This document shows positions 36,210 through 44,976 of a DNA stretch of 64,000 bases, piece by piece. Under the pieces are notes generated by a model. The model was not told the DNA's origin. It was given only the letters and a program-made list of their open reading frames with translations, and did not search any database. This stretch comes from Streptomyces sp. NBC_00820 (lineage in GTDB: Bacteria > Actinomycetota > Actinomycetes > Streptomycetales > Streptomycetaceae). A program made the translations under genes and the position numbers. The DNA is taken from assembly GCF_036347055.1 (NCBI RefSeq), contig NZ_CP108882.1, positions 372,001 through 436,000 on the forward strand. The letters are read 5' to 3'. Position 1 is the stretch's first letter. Each line of letters begins with the position of its first letter.

Positions 36210-36255
36210 CGGGCGGTGCGGTGGCCGTCGCCACGGTCGGGCGGTGCGGTGGCCG
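36210..36255. repeat. 18-base direct repeat, period 28
   Basis: CGGGCGGTGCGGTGGCCG occurs at 36210 and 36238 in the gap between the transporter and SDR genes. Confidence 0.7.
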
Positions 36256-36311
36256 CCCCGGTCGCCGGCCCGGGGCAGGGGCACGGGCAGGGGCCGGGAG
36301 GCCGCGGCGGC

Positions 36312-37733
36312 TCAGTCGGCCGGTGCCGCACTCACCGTGGCCGCCGTGGTCGCCGTGGTCGCCGTGGGCACCGGTCCGGTGGCCGGAAGGCGGGCGGGGG
36401 CGGTGCCCTCGGGGCGCCGGGTGGCGTACCGGTGCACGAGGAGAGCGGTGAGGGCGAGGCAGGCGGCGAGGAAGAGCAGGGCGTAACGGACGTCGCCGGT
36501 GCCGTCCTTGATCAGGCCCACCGCGTACGGGGCGACGAAGCCACCCACGTTGCCGAGGGCGTTGACCAGGCCGAGCCCCGCGGCCGCGGCGGCGCCCGCG
36601 AGCGCGGCGGACGGCATGGCGAGGAAGGGGGCGGTCGCCGTGTAGATCCCGACAGCCGCCACGACCAGCATCAGCAGGGCGGCGACGGGGCTGGCGGTGT
36701 ACACCAGCGCGGCCCCGGCGAGCCCGGCCGCTGCCGTCGCCATGCTCACCGCCGCGTGCCAGGCGCGGCGCCCGGTGCGGTCGGCACGCCGGCTCCAGTA
36801 GAGGACGCACGGCACCGACACGGCGTAGGGGATCATGACGAGGAGTCCGAGGCGGGTGCTGCCGAAGTCGCCAAGCGCGCCGACGATGGCCGGCAGCCAC
36901 AGGCCGAGGCCATAGATCCCGCACACCATGCCGAAGTTGAGCAGCCCGTACACCAGGGAGCGGCGGTCCTTCAGGCCGGCGGCGAAGGAACCGCGGTGCG
37001 GGCCGGTCCCGTCGCGGTGCTCCGCCTCCAACGACCTTGTCAGCCAGTCACGTTCCTCGCCGGTCAGCCAGCGTGCGTCGGCCGGGGTGTCGGTGAGCAG
37101 CCGAGGGGCGAGGCAGCCGAGGACGACGGCCGGTGCCCCTTCGAGCAGGAACATCCACTGCCAGCCGTGCAGCCCCGCGACCCCGTCCAGGCGCAGCAGC
37201 AGCCCGGAGAGGGGGGCGCCCAGGGCGTTGGCGACGGGCTGGGCCATGACGAAGATCCCCAGCGCCGCGACGCGTTGGGCTCGCGGGAACCAGAGCGTGA
37301 AGTAGAACAGCACCGCCGGGAAGAAGCCCGCCTCGGCCGCGCCGAGGAGCAGCCGCACCGTGTAGAAGGACGTCGCGCCCTGCACGAAGGCCATCGCGAG
37401 CGCCATGACGCCCCAGCTGATCAGGATCCGCGCGATCCAGCGGCGGGCACCGTAGCGGTACATCCCGGCGTTGCTCGGCACCTCCATCAGCACGTATCCG
37501 ATGAAGAAGATCCCGGCGCCGAGCCCGTAGACCGCGTCGCCGAACCCGAGGTCGTGCTCCAGGCCGGCCCGTGCGAAGCCGACGTTGTTCCGGTCGAGAT
37601 AGGCGACCAGGTACAGCAGGACGATCACCGGCAGGACGCGTCGGCGGACCTTGCGCAGGGTGCGCTCGGGAAGAGCGTCGGGGCTCTGCCCCTGGGACCG
37701 GCCGGTGGCCGGGGTGGGCGCTTTCTCGGGCAT
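36312..37733 (-). CDS. ACS-family MFS transporter
   Basis: 473-residue anion:cation symporter family transporter, second of this type in the window. AYLDRNNVGFARAGL in helix 1, FFIGYVLMEVPSNAGMYRYG, LLLGAAEAGFFPAVLFYFTL and WQWMFLLEGAPAVVLG are typical. The C terminus is a Thr/Ala repeat tail produced by a short GC repeat. GAGGAG lies a few bases before the ATG. It is the first gene of the minus-strand island (transporter, SDR, IclR, ligase fragment) and probably imports the carboxylate or sugar acid handled by the SDR. A 17-base palindrome about 80 bases upstream is a candidate IclR site. Confidence 0.87.
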   Translation of the reverse strand: MPEKAPTPATGRSQGQSPDALPERTLRKVRRRVLPVIVLLYLVAYLDRNNVGFARAGLEHDLGFGDAVYGLGAGIFFIGYVLMEVPSNAGMYRYGARRWIARILISWGVMALAMAFVQGATSFYTVRLLLGAAEAGFFPAVLFYFTLWFPRAQRVAALGIFVMAQPVANALGAPLSGLLLRLDGVAGLHGWQWMFLLEGAPAVVLGCLAPRLLTDTPADARWLTGEERDWLTRSLEAEHRDGTGPHRGSFAAGLKDRRSLVYGLLNFGMVCGIYGLGLWLPAIVGALGDFGSTRLGLLVMIPYAVSVPCVLYWSRRADRTGRRAWHAAVSMATAAAGLAGAALVYTASPVAALLMLVVAAVGIYTATAPFLAMPSAALAGAAAAAGLGLVNALGNVGGFVAPYAVGLIKDGTGDVRYALLFLAACLALTALLVHRYATRRPEGTAPARLPATGPVPTATTATTAATVSAAPAD

Positions 37734-37813
37734 GGCGGCTCCTCGGACTCGGGCCGGACGTACGTCCTTGAACGCCCGACTCACGCACGCCAACGTACGC
37801 TGCACGCACAGGG

Positions 37814-37830
37814 TGTGCAATATGTGCACA
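37814..37830. promoter_or_regulatory. IclR-type operator candidate
   Basis: TGTGCA-N5-TGCACA inverted repeat in an AT-richer stretch 81 bases upstream of the ACS transporter start. Length and symmetry suit an IclR dimer site. No other copy of the full site was noticed in the island. Confidence 0.45.
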
Positions 37831-38028
37831 GCAATTATCGATCGAGTGACGCCACGACGCGCCTCCCCACCAAGGGACTTGTGCCAGAAGAGGCTGAACA
37901 CCGCGACGACGAACCGGGGTTCGACCTCCACTGCTGAAACGCCTGTGGAGGCGCCCGAGTTCAGACCGAGCCAGCCGGGCGGCCCCTCACCACCGGGGGG
38001 TGGGCCCTCACCGCCGAGGAGCGAGCCC

Positions 38029-38757
38029 TCAGTCCCACCAGAAATACCAGTCGTGACGCTTCATGAGGTCCTCGTGGCACGTGGACCAGTCCAGGTCGGG
38101 GTCGTTGTGGAACACGTCCGGGCAGGCGACGAACTGCTCCGCGGCAAGGACGCGGGCCTGATGGGGGTCCGCCGGGCGGCTGGCGACCGAGGCGAACAGA
38201 CTGCCGTGCCCGAAGGCCACGACGCGGAGACCGAACCGGCCCTCCCAGGACCGCAGCACCGCCGACAACTCCTCCGCGTCCATGTGGTTCCCCATCCCGC
38301 GCCAGCCGAGGGCAGCCGGCACGTCGGCGCCCCGGGCGCACTGGACGAGTGCGAGACACCGGGCCCAGCTCTCGCGGACGACAGTGGCCGCCACCTCACC
38401 CGCGCGCTCGTCGATGCCGGACACCACCGCCGCGGGTGTCGCGAGACCGGGCCACTCCTCGAAAGGCGGCCAGCACCCCTCCGTCCACTCGCTCCGCAAG
38501 TACGTGGCGGCGTCGATGTCGGCACCATAGGGACCACAGGCAGGCTCGACGAAGTCGTCGGGGTGCTCGAGCAGCAGCGGATACAGGCCGGTCTCGCCGT
38601 GGCGAGCGTACAGACGCTTCCACCAGTCGGCAGCGTCCGGGACCGGTCCGTCGCTCATCCAGACCACCGGCCGCGGGGCACGACCCGATCCCACCAGCCG
38701 GCCGGGCGGCAGTGCGCCCAGCAGTCGCCCGAGTTCTTCACTCAAAGGTTCGATCAC
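38029..38757 (-). CDS. DUF4253 domain protein
   Basis: About 242 residues from the GTG at 38757. A TTG 45 bases earlier is possible, and neither start has a strong ribosome site. The C-terminal ~110 residues match DUF4253: MDAEELSAVLRSWEGRFG, RVVAFGHGSLFASVASRP, ARVLAAEQFVACPDV. The N-terminal half has VVWMSDGPVPDAADWWKRLY. DUF4253 proteins are common small orphan proteins of streptomycetes with no known activity, sometimes annotated near toxin-immunity-like genes. No partner is adjacent here. It faces away from the glycan operon across a long non-coding region. Confidence 0.7.
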   Translation of the reverse strand: MIEPLSEELGRLLGALPPGRLVGSGRAPRPVVWMSDGPVPDAADWWKRLYARHGETGLYPLLLEHPDDFVEPACGPYGADIDAATYLRSEWTEGCWPPFEEWPGLATPAAVVSGIDERAGEVAATVVRESWARCLALVQCARGADVPAALGWRGMGNHMDAEELSAVLRSWEGRFGLRVVAFGHGSLFASVASRPADPHQARVLAAEQFVACPDVFHNDPDLDWSTCHEDLMKRHDWYFWWD

Positions 38758-38802
38758 GGCCCGGAAGCTACTCGGCACCTCTGACAGTGCCAGTCGACCC
38801 AA

Positions 38803-39571
38803 GGAACCGGGCGGGTCCGGCGAACGCTCGAACGGTGGTCACCGCGATGGGCGTTGACACATGCCACGAGCCCTCCACCACGCTCCCCACACACGGCTCA
38901 CCTCTGGCCAATGCATTGCAAATTTCAAGTAATACCCGCACTCGCACATCTGTTCATGCGTCAGGCGGCGCCGAGGCGCGAACTCCCGGACCACTTGCGG
39001 CATTCAGGGAGCCGCAGGCCATCGAGAAGTGCGCTGACCAGCGCATATGCGAACCGAGCCGCATGCGGGGGCCGGTCCGCGAGGCGGGGTGACCGCGACC
39101 GGCGGCGCGCACCCCCGCCCCCCGGAGGGAGTAGCCCCTCGAACACGTGTCTTCACACTTTCATCACACGACCTCCAGACCATCTTTTCAGTTGGTATGG
39201 TGCTGCCCGGCTTCGATGCAACGGATTTTTTCGAAGCCCTTACGGCTGCGCGTTGCCCGCTCGACACGGAACGCGCGGTCCCCTGGGGAGGGGGAGGGAA
39301 ATGGAACATCACTGGGGTGCGCTGCGCCCATGTCCGGACGGCCCGGAGTCATAGGCCGCACACCATTGACCGACCGCGGGGCGCTCATGCCGCCCCGCAG
39401 GTGAGCGATCTGCCGGCACGGCCGGATCCACTTCACCTTTTCTCCGAGAACGGGCGCGCCGCGCCCGATCGGAAATTCTTGCTGCCCGGGCGCAAAGACG
39501 CACTCCGGGAAATCACGCTCGCTTTCCGCGCTGTGCCCACATCGTTCTTCCGCGCCATTGGGGGGCTTACC
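38803..39571. other. long leader and promoter region of the glycan operon
   Basis: About 770 bases with lower GC than the flanking genes, especially 38900-38960 and 39150-39240. The frame of the first operon gene is open for 525 bases upstream, but its codon use is not Streptomyces-like, so I treat it as an untranslated leader. A hairpin at 39209-39238 is the clearest structure. No JUMPstart/ops element was found. Confidence 0.45.
39209..39238 (+). promoter_or_regulatory. hairpin in glycan-operon leader
   Basis: GGCTTCGA and TCGAAGCC pair perfectly around a 14-base loop that ends in a T-run. It could be an attenuator or a processing site in the long leader. Confidence 0.35.
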
Positions 39572-40327
39572 GTGAAGAGGTTGTCCGTAGTCATTCCCGC
39601 GCTCAATGAAGCGCCCAATCTCCCACCGCTCATGGAGACCATCCCGGTCGCCGCGCTGACCAAGGCGGGCTGGGAGACCGAGGTCGTCGTGGTCGACAAC
39701 GACTCGTCCGACGGCACCGGCGAACTGGCGCTGGCCCTGGGCGCCAGAGTCGTGCACCAGCCGGAGCGTGGCTACGGGAACGCCTACCAGGCCGGGTTCG
39801 CCGCGGCGTCCGGGGACGTGATCGCCACCGGCGACGCCGACCTCACCTACCCCTTCGACGCCCTCCCGGCGCTGCTCACCGCGCTGGAGGAGCACGAGAT
39901 CGAGTTCATGAGCACCAACCGGCTGCTCCAGGAGAACTCGGCCGCCATGAAGTGGTCGCACATGGTCGCCAACCACGCGCTCAGCCGGGTGAGCCGGATG
40001 CTGTTCCGCAACGGGCTGCGCGACTCGCAGTCGGGCATGTGGATCTTCCGGAAGTACGTGTGGCAGGGAATAGACGTACGCTCCCCCGGCATGGCCTTCT
40101 CGCAGGAGATCAAGAACGCCGCGACGCTCGCCGGATTCCGCACCGCGGAGGTGCCGATCGAGTACCGGAAGCGGGGCGGCGACGTGAAGCTCAATGCCCT
40201 GCCCGACGGGATGGCCAATCTGCGCCAGCTCTTCCAACACCGTTACCGCAGACCCCACATGGCGTCCACGGCCCTGGTCTTCCCCACGCCGCTGTCCTCC
40301 GTGGAGGGATTCGGGACCACCGCATGA
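39572..40327 (+). CDS. GT2 glycosyltransferase, polyprenyl-phosphate sugar synthase-like
   Basis: 251-residue GT-A fold enzyme. SVVIPALNEAPNLPPLME, VVDNDSSDGTGELA, GYGNAYQAGFAAASGDVI and the DXD-like GDADLTYPFDALP are those of the dolichyl/undecaprenyl-phosphate sugar transferase group (DPM1-, AglJ-like). That group loads a single sugar from an NDP donor onto the lipid phosphate. No C-terminal membrane helices follow, as in DPM1-like soluble types. Start GTG with GGGGG eight bases ahead. It is the first gene of the 11-gene overlapping operon and probably makes the lipid-linked donor for the GT-C-like protein encoded fifth. Confidence 0.85.
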   Translation: MKRLSVVIPALNEAPNLPPLMETIPVAALTKAGWETEVVVVDNDSSDGTGELALALGARVVHQPERGYGNAYQAGFAAASGDVIATGDADLTYPFDALPALLTALEEHEIEFMSTNRLLQENSAAMKWSHMVANHALSRVSRMLFRNGLRDSQSGMWIFRKYVWQGIDVRSPGMAFSQEIKNAATLAGFRTAEVPIEYRKRGGDVKLNALPDGMANLRQLFQHRYRRPHMASTALVFPTPLSSVEGFGTTA

Positions 40328-40857
40328 GCCGACTGCTCGACGCGCCCGGCCGGGGGCCGGCGGGGTCCGCGCCGGAGCCTCGCCGCCACAGGCGTGTGGC
40401 GGCGAAAACGCGCAAGCGAGCACGCCGGACGCCGGGCAGGGCACTGGCCGGCGGCGCGGCACTGTGCGCGCTGGCGCTCGCCGCGTGCGTCCTTCCTCAG
40501 GTACGGCACGAACTGCGGGCCTCGTTCACCCGGTTGCCGAGCACGTACACGGAGCTGTACTTCACCCGCGAACCCTCGCTCGCGCACGGCGAGATCGTCG
40601 CTCCCCTCACCCTGGTCGACCACGGTGACTCCCCCGGCAGGTACCGGCTGCGCACCTGGCTCACCACCGCCACGGGCAAGCGGATCGGGTCCCGCACGGA
40701 CACCCTCGCTCCGCGTCGCACCGAGGTGCCGGTGACGATGACGGCGCGCCTGTCGGTCGCCGGCGGGGCACAGCGCGGCTCCGGGCCGGTCGTCGTACAC
40801 GTGGCGCTGGTGGGGCGCTCCCAGTCGCTCCACTTCACCCTGAGAGGCACCCCATGA
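40324..40857 (+). CDS. DUF1616-like single-pass envelope protein
   Basis: 177-residue protein with a basic cytoplasmic N terminus (ARRTPGR), one membrane helix (ALAGGAALCALALAACVLP) and an extracellular domain. The segment FTRLPSTYTELYFTREPSL and the following beta-sandwich-like VTMTARLSVAGG resemble the conserved extracellular part of DUF1616 proteins, which occur in glycan gene clusters of archaea and actinobacteria. The large hydrophobic domain of full DUF1616 proteins is absent. Translation is coupled to the GT2 gene through ATGA. Function is unknown; a scaffold or acceptor-binding role is a guess. Confidence 0.55.
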   Translation: MSRLLDAPGRGPAGSAPEPRRHRRVAAKTRKRARRTPGRALAGGAALCALALAACVLPQVRHELRASFTRLPSTYTELYFTREPSLAHGEIVAPLTLVDHGDSPGRYRLRTWLTTATGKRIGSRTDTLAPRRTEVPVTMTARLSVAGGAQRGSGPVVVHVALVGRSQSLHFTLRGTP

Positions 40858-41579
40858 CACACCCCGCGGTGGTGGTCACCACCAGCTGGGACGACGGACA
40901 CCGGCTCGATCCGCGACTGGCCGGCCTGCTGGAGAAGTACGGCGTACCCGCCACGTTCTACATCGCCCCGCGCAACATCGAGTTCGACGCCGCGGACCGC
41001 CTTCCCCCCTCTGGAATCAGGGAGTTGGCGGACCGGGGCTTCGAGATCGGCGGGCACACGCTGAGCCACAGGCGGCTGCCGCTGATCCCCGAGGCCGAGG
41101 CCCGGGAGGAGATCGAGGCGGGCAAGGCCGAACTCGAGGACGTCACCGGTGCCGAGGTGACGAGCTTCTGCTACCCGCGCGGTGAGTACCGGCCGGTGCA
41201 CGTCCGGCAGGCGGCGAAGGCGCGCTTCACCCTCGCGCGCACGGTCGTACGCGGTTCGCTGGGAACCGGACCCTTGATGGAGGCGGCCACGACGGTGAAC
41301 GCCTATGCGCACAGGGTGGACGTGCCCCTGGTTCTCAGGCTGGCGGCCGGCAACCCGGCCAAGGCCGCGCGAATGTATCTGAACTGGGATGAACTAGCCA
41401 TCCACTGGTTCGAGTTGTGCCGTCGCGATGGCGGCGTCTACCACCTGTGGGGACACAGCTGGGAGGTCGACGAGCGCGGCGACTGGGACCGTCTTGAGCG
41501 GGTGCTGGCACACATCGGCGGCCGGACGGACGTCCGGTACGTCACCAACGGCGAACTGCCCGGGATGGGGATCGCATGA
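40854..41579 (+). CDS. NodB-type polysaccharide deacetylase
   Basis: 241-residue carbohydrate esterase family 4-like enzyme. TTSWDDGHRLDPRLAGLL supplies the catalytic and metal-binding Asp pair, EIGGHTLSHRRLPL the metal-binding histidines, and TSFCYPRGEYRP the motif-3 Arg region. It lacks a signal peptide, so it probably acts on the cytoplasmic side on a nucleotide- or lipid-linked N-acetyl sugar rather than on the finished polymer. Coupled by ATGA on both sides. Its presence implies an N-acetylhexosamine in the repeat unit that is deacetylated. Confidence 0.85.
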   Translation: MTHPAVVVTTSWDDGHRLDPRLAGLLEKYGVPATFYIAPRNIEFDAADRLPPSGIRELADRGFEIGGHTLSHRRLPLIPEAEAREEIEAGKAELEDVTGAEVTSFCYPRGEYRPVHVRQAAKARFTLARTVVRGSLGTGPLMEAATTVNAYAHRVDVPLVLRLAAGNPAKAARMYLNWDELAIHWFELCRRDGGVYHLWGHSWEVDERGDWDRLERVLAHIGGRTDVRYVTNGELPGMGIA

Positions 41580-42667
41580 GCACGGTCGTCCAGATCACGC
41601 CCTACTACCCGCCGCATCTGGGCGGGTTGGAGCGGGTGGTGGAGAGCCTCGCCGCCGGCCTGGCCGAGCGGCACGACGTCCGTGTTCTCACCACCGGCAT
41701 CGGCGCCGAGGGAGCGGCCCGCCTCAGCCGCGAGGGCGCGGTGCGTGTCGTGCGGCACCGGTCGGTCGAACTGGCGCACACGCCGGTCGCCCCCGGCATG
41801 GTCCGGTCGCTGCTGCGCGCGCCGCGGGGTGCGGTGCTGCACCTGCACTCGGCCCATGCGCTGCTGCCCGAACTGGTGGCGCTGCTGGCCCGGTTGCGCG
41901 GGCAGCGTTTCGTCCTGCACTTCCACCTGGACGTGGACGCCTCCGGGCGTCTGGGATGGCTGCTGCCGGCGTACAAGCGGCAGGTGTTCGGCCGCGCGCT
42001 GCGGGCCGCGGCGGGCGTCCTGGTCCTGACCGAGGCCCAGCGGGACTTCGTGACCGGCACCTACGGCGTCGCGCGCGAGAAGGTGTTCGTGGTGCCCAAC
42101 GGGGTCGGCGCGAGGTACTTCATGCCCGTGCGGGAGACCGGGCAGGGGCCGCTGGACCTGCTGTACGTCGGACGGCTCAGCTCCCAGAAGCGCGTGGACC
42201 GGCTGCTGGACGCCATGGCCCTGGTGCGTCGGCCGGTGCGGCTGCGGATCGTCGGTGACGGCGAGGACGGCGCCGCACTGCGGGCGCGAGCCGAACGCCT
42301 GGGCCTCGACAACGTCGTCTTCGACGGCCCCCGGCTGGGGGACGAGCTGATCGAGGCCTACGCCCGGGCCGACGCGTTCGTGCTGCCGTCCGACAAGGAG
42401 GGCATGCCGCTGGTGGCCCTGGAGGCCATGGCCGCGTCGCTTCCGGTGATCGCCACCCGGGTGCCGGGCAGCACCGAACTCCTCGACGGCGTGGGCCTGC
42501 TGGCGGCTCCCGAGCCGGACGCGCTGGCCGCGGCCATCGACTCCGTCGCCGCTGATCCGCGGCTTCGGCGGCGGCTCGGTGAGCAGAGCGCCGCCTCGGC
42601 GCGCGAGCACACCTGGGACGCGGTCGTGCGGCAGGTCGAGGGCGTCTACCGGACGGTGTTCGCGTGA
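41576..42667 (+). CDS. GT4 glycosyltransferase (first of the operon)
   Basis: 363-residue GT-B fold retaining glycosyltransferase. ITPYYPPHLGGLERVVESLA is the acceptor-side loop, VPNGVGARYF begins the donor domain, LLYVGRLSSQKRVDRLL follows, and SDKEGMPLVALEAMAASLPV is the donor-binding E-x7-E motif. It transfers a sugar from an NDP (or GDP) donor to the growing lipid-linked glycan. Acceptor and sugar cannot be told from sequence. No membrane helix. Overlaps both neighbours by four bases. Confidence 0.9.
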   Translation: MSTVVQITPYYPPHLGGLERVVESLAAGLAERHDVRVLTTGIGAEGAARLSREGAVRVVRHRSVELAHTPVAPGMVRSLLRAPRGAVLHLHSAHALLPELVALLARLRGQRFVLHFHLDVDASGRLGWLLPAYKRQVFGRALRAAAGVLVLTEAQRDFVTGTYGVAREKVFVVPNGVGARYFMPVRETGQGPLDLLYVGRLSSQKRVDRLLDAMALVRRPVRLRIVGDGEDGAALRARAERLGLDNVVFDGPRLGDELIEAYARADAFVLPSDKEGMPLVALEAMAASLPVIATRVPGSTELLDGVGLLAAPEPDALAAAIDSVAADPRLRRRLGEQSAASAREHTWDAVVRQVEGVYRTVFA

Positions 42668-44976
42668 ACACCCGTGTCTGTGCCGTCGCGTCGGCGACGC
42701 TGGCGGCCCTGCTGGAGTGCGTGCCCGGCCTGCCCGCCGTGCTGCTGGTCCCCGCCGGGCTGTGGCTGCTGGTCGGGGCGCCCACCCTGCTGTGGTACGG
42801 CCCCGCGGAGCGGGCGGTGTCCACCCGGGACGGGCGCGCGCTCGTCGCCCTCGGACTGGGCGTCACCGGGGCGATGGTGGTGCCGCTCGCGGTGAACACC
42901 GTACTGCCCTGGCTGGGCGTGGCCCGTGCCCTGGAGCGGGGGCCGCTGACCGCGGCGGCCTGGGCGTACGTGGTGCTGGTCGCGGCCATCATCACCTGGC
43001 GTGCGGGTGACTGGTCCGCGCTGCGCTCCCGGCCCGCGCTGCCCCGTGTGCGCGGGCGCCTTCCGTACGGTCTGGGCACGGTCGGCACGTCGGGTGTGCT
43101 GGTGCTGGTGCTGTGCGTGGCCGGGCCCGTCCGGCTCGACAACGGCCTGGGGGGCGGGGTCTCCGTCGTCGCCCTGCTCGCGATCACCGCGTCGCTCGCC
43201 TGGCTGATCGTCCGGCGCGGCCGGTACGGGGCGCTGGTGACGGGGCTGGGGCTGTGGTGCGCGGCGGCCGGTCTGCTGTTGCTGACCAGTCTGCGGGGCT
43301 GGTACATCACCGGGCACGACATCCAGCGCGAGTACCAGGTGTTCCGGCTGGCCGCGGACAACGGGCACTGGGACATCTCGTCCTTCCCCGACCCGTACAA
43401 CGCCTGCCTGAGCATCACCCTGCTGCCGGCCGCGCTCGCGCGGCTGACCGGGATCGAGGGCACGTACATCTTCAAGGTGCTGCTGCCCCTGCTGTTCGCG
43501 CTGACTCCGGTGCTGGTGTACCGCTCGGTGCGCAATGTGGCCCCGGCGATCGTGGCGCTGCTGTCCGCCGTGTACCTGATGCTGTTCCCGACCTTCTTCA
43601 CCGACATGACGTTCCTGGGGCGGCAGGAGGTCGCCTTCTTCTTCACGGGCTGCGCGATGGTCGTGGTCACCGACACGTCCCGTCCGTTCGCGAGCCGGCG
43701 CCTGCTCTTCGCGGTGCTGGGGGCCGGCATCGTGCTGTCGCACTACTCCACCACCTATGTCCTCGTCGTCGTCCTCGCCCTGGCCCTGGTCACGGACGTG
43801 TGCTGGCGGCTGCTGACCCGGCTGCGCGGCAGGCCGGCCGCCGCACGGAGCTTCGTGACCTGGTGGCTGGTCGCGGTCACCGCGGCGGGCGCGTACGCCT
43901 GGTCGGGCCCGGTGACCCACACGACGGGGCAGCTGCACCGGACCCTGTCGCTGACGGTGCGGGAGATGACCGGCAGCACCCCCGGTGACACGGCGTCCTC
44001 GGACGTGTCCTACAGCCTGTTCAGCGGTGACTCGGTCAGCGCCGGGCAGCGGCTGCGGGACTACCGGGCGGACATCGTCAAGCAGACCGCCCGTGGCCGC
44101 GCGCAGGGCGACTATCTTCCGCTCGGCACGATCGACCGGTACCCGGTGGCCGTGGTCGACGGACAGGCGCGGCTGCCGCTGACCGTGGCCGGACGGGTGC
44201 TGGGGAAGGCCGGGATCGACGTGGCCGCCCTCAACGACCTGGTGCGGGCGTCGGCCGCGCGGCTGCTGCAGGTCCTGCTGCTGATCGGGCTGGTGGTGGC
44301 CGTCGCCGCGCGGCGCTCACGCCGGCCGGGGTTCCGCCCGGTCCGGGACCAGGTGACCCTGTCGGCGGGCATGGTCGGTGTGATCGGACTGCTGACCGTG
44401 CTCCCCCAGCTGTCGGTCGACTACGGCGTGCTCCGCGCCTTCCAGCAGGGGCTGTTCTTCTTCGCGCCGTTCGTGGCCGCGGGCTCGCTGTGGCTGGTCC
44501 GCTGGGCGCGGCGGTGGGCGGTGCCGGTGGCGAGCGCGCTGGCCCTGGGGCTGTTCCTGGACCTCACGGGCGTGGTTCCCACGGTGCTCGGCGGCTATCC
44601 GGCCCAGCTGCACCTGGCCAACACCGGCCAGTACTACGACATCTACTACGTGCACCCGGAGGAACGCTCCGCGATCCGCTGGGTGCAGCGGCGGGCGACC
44701 GAATCGCAGCGGGAGGACGTCCAGTCGGAGGTGCAGACCGACCGTTACACCTTCAGCCGGCTGCAGACCCTGATCCGGGGCCGGGCGCAGAACGACATCT
44801 ATCCGGTGCTGGTGGGCTCCCGCACCTACGTCTTCCTGGGCAGTACGACGGTGACCAAGGACGAGGCCACCACGTTCTTCCGGGGCGACCTGGTGACGTA
44901 CCGGTATCCGGTCGGACTGCTGAACGCGACCAAGGACAAGCTGTACAGCAACGGGGGAGCGGAGATCTACCGATGA
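42664..44976 (+). CDS. DUF2206-like polytopic membrane protein (GT-C candidate)
   Basis: 770-residue protein with about 14 hydrophobic segments spread over residues 5-660 and a soluble C-terminal domain of roughly 120 residues (YYDIYYVHPEERSAIRW to the end). The first large external loop carries RGWYITGHDIQREYQVFRLA, with the acidic pattern HDIxxEY found in DUF2206 and reminiscent of the catalytic loop of GT-C transferases. VLSHYSTTYVLVVV is another conserved helix. I infer a polyprenyl-phosphate-sugar-dependent transferase acting outside the membrane, or a polymerase. It has the length expected for GT-C enzymes, longer than typical Wzy. GTG start overlapping the GT4 gene. Confidence 0.7.
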   Translation: MNTRVCAVASATLAALLECVPGLPAVLLVPAGLWLLVGAPTLLWYGPAERAVSTRDGRALVALGLGVTGAMVVPLAVNTVLPWLGVARALERGPLTAAAWAYVVLVAAIITWRAGDWSALRSRPALPRVRGRLPYGLGTVGTSGVLVLVLCVAGPVRLDNGLGGGVSVVALLAITASLAWLIVRRGRYGALVTGLGLWCAAAGLLLLTSLRGWYITGHDIQREYQVFRLAADNGHWDISSFPDPYNACLSITLLPAALARLTGIEGTYIFKVLLPLLFALTPVLVYRSVRNVAPAIVALLSAVYLMLFPTFFTDMTFLGRQEVAFFFTGCAMVVVTDTSRPFASRRLLFAVLGAGIVLSHYSTTYVLVVVLALALVTDVCWRLLTRLRGRPAAARSFVTWWLVAVTAAGAYAWSGPVTHTTGQLHRTLSLTVREMTGSTPGDTASSDVSYSLFSGDSVSAGQRLRDYRADIVKQTARGRAQGDYLPLGTIDRYPVAVVDGQARLPLTVAGRVLGKAGIDVAALNDLVRASAARLLQVLLLIGLVVAVAARRSRRPGFRPVRDQVTLSAGMVGVIGLLTVLPQLSVDYGVLRAFQQGLFFFAPFVAAGSLWLVRWARRWAVPVASALALGLFLDLTGVVPTVLGGYPAQLHLANTGQYYDIYYVHPEERSAIRWVQRRATESQREDVQSEVQTDRYTFSRLQTLIRGRAQNDIYPVLVGSRTYVFLGSTTVTKDEATTFFRGDLVTYRYPVGLLNATKDKLYSNGGAEIYR

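Noticed and set aside
39047..39571. In-frame upstream extension of the GT2 protein by 175 residues
   Set aside because: Codon use is not Streptomyces-like, no domain is visible, and the family N terminus (KRLSVVIPALNE) starts at the GTG with a G-rich ribosome site.
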